The notes beneath the pieces were generated by a model. The model was not told where the DNA came from. It saw only the letters and a program-made list of their open reading frames with translations, and searched no databases. From a virus, in the IMG/VR virus record IMGVR_UViG_3300002242_000130, positions 1 through 37,396 of that record: a stretch of 37,396 nt of DNA, one strand, 5' to 3'. This document shows, piece by piece, positions 17,756 to 28,800 of the stretch; position 1 is the first letter of the stretch; each line of letters opens with the position of its first letter. The position numbers were made by a program, and so were the translations under genes.

Positions 17756-19801
17756 ATGGGAACATATAGACAACCAGATATAATTAAAAATTCTACAGGC
17801 CTGCAAAGTATGACAGCTGCGCATGCTAAATTTAATGATGATTTACTTAAGACATATGATTCTATGGCTAAAGCACAAGCTAGTAGAAGGGCTCAAACTC
17901 AAAAGCTTCAAGACGAATTGGAGAAGAGAAAGGTAAAAGATTATGATGAGTTTAATAAGTCTTTAGAAGCAGCGGGTATCGATCAATCAGATAGTAGTGT
18001 TATGGAGACTGTTAAAGAATTAAGAGAAGAATACTGGGAAAAAGCTGGATCTTTGGATAATGCTGACAAAGATTACATGTCTTACTTAAGAAGCTTGCCT
18101 GAGCAAATAGCTAACGGTGTTCAAGTATCTGATGCTTTATTTCAAGATTTTGATAAAACTTTAGATTTTGAACAAGGAACTCCTAACTCAATAAATTTAG
18201 ATCAAGTAGACCCTGCTTTATTAGCCATTGCTATAGATAAAAAATACAATGGTGGTAAAAATATTAAATTTAAAATAAATAGAGATCCAGAAAGTGCTGA
18301 CTATATGAAGGGATTTTGGACTGTAGATAGAGCATCTTTGTTCGATCCTGACACAGAAGAATATGTTGTAGATATAGATGGAAGTGGAGAGATTGATGAT
18401 TGGGAAAAAGAATACACTTCTGAAGGTTTTGGTGGTAGTGAGTTTAAAATAAGCAACTCAGGATTAATACAACAGTTTGGAGATCCAAAAAATAGACCTC
18501 AATTTTTTCCTACGTTAGGAGATATGAATATAACCAATGATATTGTTATGGAAGGTACAGATACTGTTCCAGGACTTAATGAAATTTTTACAGCAGAAAC
18601 TATTACCGTATATGACCCAGCAACAAATGAAGATGTTCAAACAAAAAGTTATGGTCCAGCAAGAGAAACGTTAGCTGAAAATTTAGTTAACTATAACTAT
18701 ACTTCAACTTTAAATGATAAAAAATATTCTACAAGTGTATGGGGTCAATCTTTAACTTATGCATTAAATGGATTAGAAGAAACTAATAAAAAACTTGCTT
18801 CAGACCCTCCAATCCCTTTAAATGCTGTAGATGTAGAATTAAGAAAAACGTTTTATGGAGACGATCAAGTATACCAAGAAGGTACAGATCCTATAGATCA
18901 ATTTAAAGAAGGAGGAACAACCTCTTTCGGTCCATATATTGGTTACATGAATAATAGTCAAACTCAAAACAATAATCAAGTTCAGTGGCAAAGAAAAGTT
19001 TTAGGCTTAGGTCACAGTCAAATGATATTAGATAATCCTGCTTATAATAAACAAGATGTTGAACATTCAAGAAAACCTCACAAAGCAGGAACTAAAAAGC
19101 AATATAGACAGACTTCAGGTCAAAAAAATCAACTAGTTTGGCAAAATCGTTATAATATAAACTATAGTAAAGCAAAAGATTACTATAGTGATAATGACAA
19201 CCTTGGACCTAATGTTGCAGGTCATCACAAAAAAGGAGATGCTGTTAATGATTTAGTTAAAACATTGAACACTCAAATACCAGGAGGTAAAACTGGTTAC
19301 TATGTTGGTAGTGATTTATTGCTTGCTCCAGGTGGAAATAAAACCATACAAGAAATTGCGGATTTAAGAGAAAAAGGAAAGTCTGTTGGTAGATACTTTA
19401 CACAAGCCGCAGCAGATAAGTGGTTTTTTGGTAATTTAGATGAAGCTATTAAGTGGGCTGTAGGTTCAGGTAGTACTACAGTATATAACACAGATAATCC
19501 AAGTAGTATTAAAGATGGTGTTGTAGATGCTAGTCTATATGATACACCTGAAGCGTTAGCAACATTGATGACAGATGCAGCAAAAATAGCTCCCCAACAA
19601 AGACAAAGTCTTAATACTCCTCAAGCTCAGTATCATGCTTTCGTTCAAGATGAAATAAGAATGAAGATGAGGACTTTAACAGGAACTAAAGCTGAAAAAG
19701 CAGCTGCAATTAAAAAGTTTAAAAAAGATAATTGTTTAGCTGACTATAGTACTTCACAAGGGAAAGCATGCTTTAAAAAATGGCAAAAAAATAATCCGTA
19801 A
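17756..19801 (+). CDS. Internal virion protein candidate with an EF-hand-like loop
   Basis: This 681-aa protein lies between the gp14-like and giant proteins, the position of T7 gp15 (747 aa). About the first 110 residues are helical and charged (KLQDELEKRKVKDYDEFNKS). At about residues 206-217 lies DIDGSGEIDDWE, which matches the DxDxDGxIxxxE calcium loop of EF-hands and dockerins at the key positions. The middle is Asn/Thr/Gly-rich, and the C-terminal 40 residues are Lys-rich and basic with two Cys. No family name can be given with confidence. An ejected or tail-lumen protein is the most likely role by position. Confidence 0.55.
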   Translation: MGTYRQPDIIKNSTGLQSMTAAHAKFNDDLLKTYDSMAKAQASRRAQTQKLQDELEKRKVKDYDEFNKSLEAAGIDQSDSSVMETVKELREEYWEKAGSLDNADKDYMSYLRSLPEQIANGVQVSDALFQDFDKTLDFEQGTPNSINLDQVDPALLAIAIDKKYNGGKNIKFKINRDPESADYMKGFWTVDRASLFDPDTEEYVVDIDGSGEIDDWEKEYTSEGFGGSEFKISNSGLIQQFGDPKNRPQFFPTLGDMNITNDIVMEGTDTVPGLNEIFTAETITVYDPATNEDVQTKSYGPARETLAENLVNYNYTSTLNDKKYSTSVWGQSLTYALNGLEETNKKLASDPPIPLNAVDVELRKTFYGDDQVYQEGTDPIDQFKEGGTTSFGPYIGYMNNSQTQNNNQVQWQRKVLGLGHSQMILDNPAYNKQDVEHSRKPHKAGTKKQYRQTSGQKNQLVWQNRYNINYSKAKDYYSDNDNLGPNVAGHHKKGDAVNDLVKTLNTQIPGGKTGYYVGSDLLLAPGGNKTIQEIADLREKGKSVGRYFTQAAADKWFFGNLDEAIKWAVGSGSTTVYNTDNPSSIKDGVVDASLYDTPEALATLMTDAAKIAPQQRQSLNTPQAQYHAFVQDEIRMKMRTLTGTKAEKAAAIKKFKKDNCLADYSTSQGKACFKKWQKNNP

Positions 19802-19812
19802 TTAAATATTAT

Positions 19813-22800
19813 ATGGCAGAAGATCTAGAAGTAGAAGAGTTTGTAGAAGATAATAATCAAGCTGACTCACCGTGTCCGGATTGTCCTGATGGAAGTTCAC
19901 CAGGAAGAGATCCAGATGGTAATTGTTTACCATGTGCTCCGGAAGGAACCGTAATGACTAGAGATGAACGCGGACAAGAAGTTAGTGTTAAAAATCAAAG
20001 TGTAGCGGATGAAATAGAAGGGAAAAAAGCTTTAGCTAGACTAGACAAATCTGAAGGTGAAAAACCTGAAAATACAGCTCAAGAAGGTTTAGATGAACTA
20101 AACACGATTGTGGAAAACGTTGAGAGTAAAGTTGGGGATGATGCAGATTATGAACTAAATGACTGGGAGACAAATTTATTAGAACTTTCTACTATGCAAG
20201 ATGAAGAAGGTTCTACTGTTGTTTTAAGTAATGGAGAAAAGGTTTATAACCCATTGAACGAAATAAATCAAACTAAACTAAAACAAGTTATTTCACAGGC
20301 TTCAAATGGAGTTGCGGTTCCTGCTTCTCCCGAAAATCTAGGTTTATTAGAAGGTTATGGGTATACTTTTATTGAAATAACACCTGAACTTAGACAAGCA
20401 GGTGTAACTTATGAATATATATTAGAATTAGGTAATATAAATAACTCTCCTAATAAAGTTGAAAAAATTCAAACAACTAGTTCTTCAGAAGACCAACAAA
20501 AACCTTTAACTTCGCAGGGAGTACAACCTAGTGAGTTAAGATCACAAAGTGAAGGTTTTCAAGAAGATATTCAAAGTCAACTTCCTCAACCAAGCGAAGA
20601 AGAGGTTACTGCTAATTTAGATATTTTAGCTTCAACTCAGCAGATGACTGAGAACGAAAAGTGGTTTATGATACAGAACAATGTTGGAAAAATAAATGAT
20701 TATCGTCAAGAAGAAGGGAATGAAGCTATAATTGTAGATCCTGATGGAAATATTATTGGTATGGCTGGTGTTCCTTTGGGAAATAATAATGTTCCTCAAA
20801 GAATGCCTGCTAATGTTTTAGACGAGATTACTCAATTATTAATTAGTGGTCCTGACGTTATACAACCCAGTAGAGAAACATTGTATCATTTAGGGTTAGT
20901 ACAGTTTCAAGATGAAACATATATGAGTGATAAAGACAGAGAAGCTGAAGAAGAAATGCTTACTAGTCAAACTGGATTCACTGAAACCCCACAAGAAGGA
21001 TTAAATAACTTGCTCATAGAAACTTTAAATCAACCTAGATTTGAAGGAGTACTTCGATATGTTATAGACAATGACGCACAGGTTACTAGAAGAGATAATC
21101 TTTATAATATAATGGGTGTTGATGAAGAAGGAGAATTAACTAAATCAAGACTTGATGGTACTACACCTATGTTTAATGGTAAACCTTTTAATCCTGATAA
21201 AGGTACTCCATTACAGCAAGCAGCTTATGTTCAGCAAAAACAAACCTTAAATGCAATAGAAAAGTCTTTTCTTCCTGTTACTTGGGACTTAGAATATGCA
21301 GCAGACATGAAGTATAAAATGGCTCATGCTTCAAGCGTAGAAGAATTTGAAAATTTACAATCAGAATGGAAATCATATATTCAAAAACAAGATGTTGATG
21401 GTATTGAAGAAGACACCGAAATGCTTTATAATCCGCAAACTGGTAACTTATTTAGAAGAGATGAAATAGATCCGGAAGATATTACTAAGTATAATCTTAT
21501 TCCATTAGAACAATTTGTACGATCAGAATATGCTTTCACTGATGAAGATCAACTACTCGAAAACATCATGGATCAATCCTTTGATTTAATTGCTGCTGCA
21601 CAGCTAATGTCCGAATCAGATAATTTTGGATCTCAAATGACTGCATGGAATAGAGATCTCATAGGTGTAATTAATAAAATAGCAGACCAAGGAAGTTTAG
21701 ATGGATTAAAGACGGACAAGAGGTCTCCATTTATAGGCAAATTAAAAAAGTTTCATTTTCCTGACAGTCCAATTGAACACCAATGGAATAACTTAGTAAA
21801 CAAACTAACAGTTACATCTAGAGCTTATTTAATGAACTTTGATCCATTAACCTTAGAAAGAGATGGTACAGCAGATGGTTTTACAGATAGAGCTGCTGAA
21901 TGGTTAGGAGTGGATAACGTATCTCCTGATGAAGAAAAAACTGTCTGGGCTAATCATTTTCAAGAAGATTTTCCAGAGTTATGGAACAGTATGACTAAGG
22001 TGGAAAGAGATGCTTTTTATGAAAGTAGCGCATGGAGAAGCTTTGGACAAGGAAGTTTTGATTTTGCAATTATAGCCGCAGAGTTTTTATTAACGAGAAA
22101 GTTAGTTGGCGGCACTTTAACTAGAGTGCTTTACGGAGACGCAAAATATGGTTATACAGGTTTAAGAGGAATAGCTACTCAAGCTAAAACTGGAAGTAGT
22201 TACAGCGCTTTAGCAACAAAAGTTGGAGCTGGTAACGGTGGTAAAGCTACTAAAAGTATGATTGACTGGAGCATGTATTATGCTGAAGAAGTAGGTATTG
22301 TAGCAGCTAATGATGTTATATGGCAGGAAGAAATGAATCCATTTTATTTTCCTATAGGTATCGCTACTATGAGAACGGTATTGAATAGAGCTCCTGCTGG
22401 TTTCTTATCTAAGCTAGATGATCCTAAGTGGGTTAAAGCTAATCCTGCAAAAGCCAATCAGTTAAAAAAAATACATAACGTATTAAAGAAAACAGGGTTT
22501 CCAGCTACATTAGAAGAAGGTGCGGTTCAAGTGAAAGCTATAGGTACTGGTGCTTTTACTTTAAAAACTGGTGGTTTATTTGAAGGACTTGGGCACGCTG
22601 TTGAAAACCCAGATGATTCTGGTTTGATTGCGGAAGCTTTTTTAAACTTTGTTGATCCTAAAGATTGGGCTAATACAATGGGGTTTTTAGTTGCTAATAG
22701 ATTACTTTTACCAGACAAAGCTAATAGGGCAATGTTTAACAAATTTAAACTCGATGCTAAAAGATTATTAGATGTTGATAGAAGAGGCTTTGCAAGTACT

Positions 22801-25800
22801 CTAGGTGGCAGTAGAAAGTCTTTCTATGATCCTAAAACTCCTTTAGGCACTAGAACCAACAATATTGATAAAGCGGCTTCTAAAGCAAAGAAAAACAGAG
22901 GACTTAATATTGGTGATGAGAGTAATTCTGATAGAATTTACGAAAGCATTAAAAACGATTTTAAACAATTAGGGATTTCAATTAGTGAGATAAAAGGGAA
23001 AAGTTTGCAAGAGATTGGAGAACTAATGAGATCTAAAGCTAACCAGAAAAATAATGGAGAAGGGGCTAGTAATCCTGACATAGCGGCAATGACAAAAATT
23101 TACGACTTCTTACAAGGTGGAGGAGTTACTGTTGAAAATCTAGTTAATCACCATGAAATTAGCACTGCGCAAAACTTTTCTCACGCTGTTAACGAGACTC
23201 AAGCAGCTATACACTTGTATGATAAAAGCACTGCTGCAGGAGCATATGATCCAGATGACTTTGCAAAAACAGCTGTTGGCCAAAAACAAGGATGGGTACC
23301 TAATTCTAGAGAGTTACAGTTTATAGGTAATACTAGTAACAACGCTTTAAAAGTAATGTTAACAGAAGCAGGGTGGACTGAAACTCAGATTTCACAATGG
23401 TTAGGTAAGTGGACTGCTGTAGCGGAAAATATACAAGCTGCCACTTTTAGATATGGTTTTAAAGCTGGTTCTCCAGAACAACAACAGTATATAAGAAATG
23501 AGCAGAAATATACTAATTTAGTAGATATATTAGATGTAGCTAAAGAAGAATTTAAAAACAACCCTAATAGTGTTAATACCTTAAACCTTGAAATGGCTCA
23601 AGGAAAAGTTGATGCTCAACTACAGAAACAAATTGACTTAATAACTGAACAAAAGAAAAAGACGAGAGAAGAAGGAGAAAAGCTACTTGACAAAGCCCAA
23701 GAAGAAGGAACAGAGGTTTATGAAACTACAGCAGAAGTAGTAGCAAGAATTGATGAATTAGCTGCAAACGACCCAGCTATGGCACCAGAGTTAATGCGCT
23801 TAAAAAGAAAAATTGAATATGAAAAACAATTTACTGTTGAAGATAATCAAAAACTAGATGATTTAGATTACGAAATTGAACAAGCCGATTTAGCCGGAGA
23901 TTTAGATCTTTTAAAAGATTTGCAAGCACAAAAACAATTTATAATAGATAACGCTGCAGATGTAGGTTCTAAAGGGTTCTCATTACCTAACGGTGTTAGT
24001 ATAGTTAACAAAGAGTATATCGGTAACGAACTTAAAACCATGATGAATTCGAGAATAGGTGATTGGGCTACGGGTCAACATGAAAATATTCACCATTGGG
24101 TTAATGACATACTTCGTCAAAAAGGTTTTAAAACAGCTGAAGGTAAATGGGTTAAAGGTGGTCAAGTAAAAGCTAGAGAATTTGTAAAAAAATTCAAGAA
24201 TCTTCTTACTGAACCTCAACGAGAAATAATATTACAACGTTTAAGTAAAGATGGTAGTTATCAACGAGATCCTCAGGGTAGTATAGAATGGTTAAACTAC
24301 TATGCTGAAGCTTTACTTAAAGGAGAGTTAGATTACGGTTACAATGACATTGAGCAAATGGCTGAGTTAATTGGATCAGAACTTAAAGCAGGAGCTAAAC
24401 AAATGGGTATGTCAGATGCAGAGTTTGAGTTATCTCCTGAAGGTATGATGAACTTTCTTTTGGGCTATGCTGCAGATACACGTAAAGGAGGAATGTCTTA
24501 TAGAGACAAAGTAATGGCGGTAATGGCTGGTAAAAAAGTTGATCTATCTGACAAAGACGTTAAAGAGGTTGAAGCTACAGTTGAGGATCTTGAAGGTAAA
24601 GTTATTGAATGGAGCGAAGAGTTAAAGGAATTTGAAGCTAAAAAGAAAGAATTAATAAAAGAAAAGTCTAAGACTAGTCATCAGTACATGGCTGGCGACA
24701 TGACTAAAGAAGATTATCAAGACAGAATAGATGGTTTGAATTTGAAAATCAAGTTAGCTAAAGATATGATTTCAAATGTTTCTGATAAAGATAGCTCGTT
24801 AGAGATAAGAATAAGAAACGCAAAGAATATGGAGATAATAAAAGATCTAAGTATTCCTCAATTTGATTCTAGAAGAGTTAGAGCTGACAACCAGTTATTT
24901 GAAGATAACCAAGGTATTTTGCAAGCAGAAAGAGCTAAATATAATCCTAATTTAGGAGAAGGTATTACTAGATCTGACTGGAACGCGGAAATATATAAGT
25001 ATTATACTGATGCTGTAAAAAGCTACAACCCTAGTAAAGGTGCTTTTTCCACTCATTTACAATCTACTTTAAGCCACAAGTTAGGAAATTATATTGATAA
25101 AAACCTAGACAAACTAACTAAAGAATCCGGTGATTACTTTCCACAAAGACCTGATCAGCAGGCGAGTTCTAGTGGTGAAGAAATGACAAATGCGTGGGAT
25201 ATAACCATGCAGCAAATTGATAAAGGTTATCTAACTGAAGGTTCTCCTGAGTATACTTTAGACTACAATATTGAGGGACAAAAAGGTTCTATATCAAAAG
25301 GAAACAATAGAGATCGAAGTCTTTCCGGTGTAGACGCTGAAAAAATATTATCTGAAGAATTTAATATGAATACCAATGAAATGATTGGTATGGTAAATGA
25401 GGCTTTAGGTAAATTAGGTTTGGAAGATTTTACAATGAAAGGCTTGCATACTGAAAAAATAACTCTGGAAGATGGAACTGAAGTTCCTTTAGGAAGAGCT
25501 TTAGAAATGAGTATTAGAGAACAGTTCGGACCAGAAATACACACAGCTAAAGATGGCGGATTAAAATGGGGAGCAAAAGAAAAAGAACATTGGAATACTT
25601 TTTTAAATGAACATTGGGAAACTATATATCAACTTCTACCTGAAAATTTAACTAGTGAATCTTTTACTACTAGAGGAGGTCAAACTACGGGAGTAAGAAA
25701 TGTATTGCTAAACGAATTTTATACTAAAAAAGATAGAGTAGGGGCAGGACAAGGTTTTTCTGATAAAGGAGTTGGTTCTAAATGGCAAGAAAAAAATCCT

Positions 25801-28800
25801 GTTGATTTTAAAAGTAATATAGATAAAGAAAATTTTATTGCTTTCGTAATGGGAGGTAAGAATAGATTGGAAGCTATATTAAATGAAATGGCTAAGACAA
25901 CTGGTAATCAACTTGCTAGACAAACTAAAGATGCTGCAACCCAACAAAAAATGTTACAACAAGGTATAGATAAGCCCGAATATGAAAAATATACTGAACA
26001 GCAATTCTTAAATAATATTGAGGCTCAGTTGAGGTCTGGTATGAGTAAGATGGCTGATTCTGAAGGAAGAGTATTGTTTTCAGAAGAAATGCAACAGAAA
26101 GGTTATGATGAAGTAGCTGAAGCAGTATTGGTATTCAATGATTACAACCAAAAACATAAACCTGTAAAAGGTAAAAATTTCTTTGAATATTACAGGGATT
26201 GGAAAGAAGGTGATCGTGAAAATATTCCAGACTCCATGTTAGCAGATATAATGCAAGTGGATATGGATATATTACAGAAAACTCAAACAAAAGCAGGTTC
26301 TAAAAGATTTGGACAAAAGTTTACTGAGTTTGTAGGTGAGGAAGAAAACATAAAAAATGTTGGGGCTAACTTCAATAGAAATACAACTGAAGTAAAAAGC
26401 ATGCTCAAGCGTCTTGATAATCAAAAAGCAACATTATACTCAGAGAAAGATGGTAAGAAAGAATGGGATGAAGACCGATTAAAAAGATTTAATAAAACAC
26501 ACCAAGAGTTTTTCGAGTTCGTAATGACTTCTTTTCCTGAATTAAATAAATTAACTCAAAAAACAGGAAATAGATATGACATAACTAAGGGTAAAGAAAT
26601 GATTACTCAGATGTTTGGTATCGGTGATAGAACAAGTGGAAATAAAGAAGTTGGTTTATGGTCTGAGTGGTTTAAACCTGAAAACTTTAAAGAAGCTTTA
26701 GATAATCCTAATGTATCTCAAGAAGCTAAAGATTATTTCAACGCTATTGATTGGAGTCAAGTAACCGCTAATAACATAGGAGCATTTGGTAAAATAAAAA
26801 GTATTTTACAAGGAACTTATGATTCAAAAACAGGAGAGTTAAAAACCAAACCTAGTGCTGATCAACAAGAAAAAATTAACGCTGTTGCTAAAGAACTTAA
26901 ACCTGAAGCCCAACAAGCTTTAGGAAATCTTTATAAGTTTTGGGCAACAATGAAAAATGATTTTGTTGTAAGTAAAAACAATGGTGGTAAAGGTGATATT
27001 GCTGAATTAGAAAATGCTTTAAGTTTTGTTAAACATCTAGAACAATTCAACTCTAATTTAGTTTATGGACCAAGATCAATGTACAATACTAAATATTTCT
27101 ATGTTACTGAAGGATATCAAGATTTTAGCGTAGACAATCCTATTTATAAAGAAAGATATGAAGATGTATTGTATCAATATAGAGATGTTGATGCTACTCA
27201 ACCAATTAAGATCGGAAAGAAAACATATGACAACTTATTTAAATATGCTGAATACGCCGCTAAGGAATGGGCTAAGTTTAAAGGAGAACATGTATACGAT
27301 TCATCTAATCAATCTTATAAAGGTTATGTTGATATATTAAAAGGAAACACAGCTGATGCTCTTAAAACTAAAGATTGGGACTTAATGGTTCAAGTAATGT
27401 CTCCAAAAAGAAATTTAGATCGCGTCGATAATCTTTATGGTAGTACTTCTCCTTATAATTATACTAGGTTTGTTTCTGAAAATAAATCTATATTAGAAAA
27501 CTATATAGATCCAATGACAGGTGAAACTCTATTAGAAACTGTTAGAATGAAAGCTGGAGAGCGCGTGGATGAGATAATGAACAGAGATGTAGATATACAA
27601 AAACTACTTGAAAACCCAGCTTTTAAAGATAAATTTGATGTTGTAGCTGTTACAGATGCATTTAATAAATATGATCCTACCTCAGTTGCGTTAGTAGAAA
27701 CTTTACTAAACGCTATTAAAGATCCAAAAGCTGCAGAAGCTAGTACTGAAGCAGCTAACACTCAAGCTACAGAAAGACTTAATGAGATGGGTGTTGATGT
27801 TGAAATAAAGGGTTTAACTGAAACTGAAGCTAACCACGTAACACAAATGAGTGAGGAGTTTCAAAATCATGAAGGTACTGTTGATAAAAAACTAGGTATA
27901 CCAACTAAAGAAGTTAACGCCGAAGTTGGAGTGTTAAATGGGGTAATGGAAGAAGTTACTGCGGAAATGTCAGATTTTGATGATGTTTTAGGTTCGTCAG
28001 ATACTATTATAAAATATACTACAACAGACGGAGTTGTACACGAAATTACTCAAGATGTATTTAATGCTAAAAAATTAGAAATAGAAAGTGCTGAAGATTT
28101 TGTAGCAGACTCATGGGATTATGAAGGTTTTAATAGCATGGACACGGCTGTTGAAGGACCAGATTTTCAATATCAATTAGATACATGGAATAGACTAGTT
28201 GAAGAAGGAAGACCAGAAGACTACTTTTTAATTACTGCAAGAGGTCCAGCAGGAAGAGCAAACTATGTTGAGTGGATGAACAACCACGGGTTTAAAGGTT
28301 TTACTGAAGACAATTTAATTACTACTCAAGGAACATTAATTGAAGGGGCTAGTGATCACGTATGGGATAACAAAAAGGTAATCATGGGGTTATTAGAACT
28401 AGTTTCTGGTCAACGTGGTAAGTTTTATAATAAAATAAATATATCTGAAGATTATAAACCTACTATAGAAGCTTTTGAAGTAGCTTTAGATCAGTTAGGT
28501 TTAGCTGGAGAACAAAGACACATTATTGAAGAAAGTTCTGAACTGTTTGATTTAGAAGACAAAACTAATGCTGTAGATATACTGCTAGAAGAAAGCTTTG
28601 GAATAGACAGAATTAAAGAATACTCTGCAGTAAGAGCTCATCAAATAGGAGAAAAATCTGGAAAAAGAACCGGTTTATTAGGACCTCAGTATCAAGATAT
28701 GGAAGGTTTATATTACGGGCTTATTTCTCCTGGTAAAAAAGGAGAAGCTCAATTAAAATACTTAAATGAAAACCATTTAGATGTTTATCTTGATAATCAA

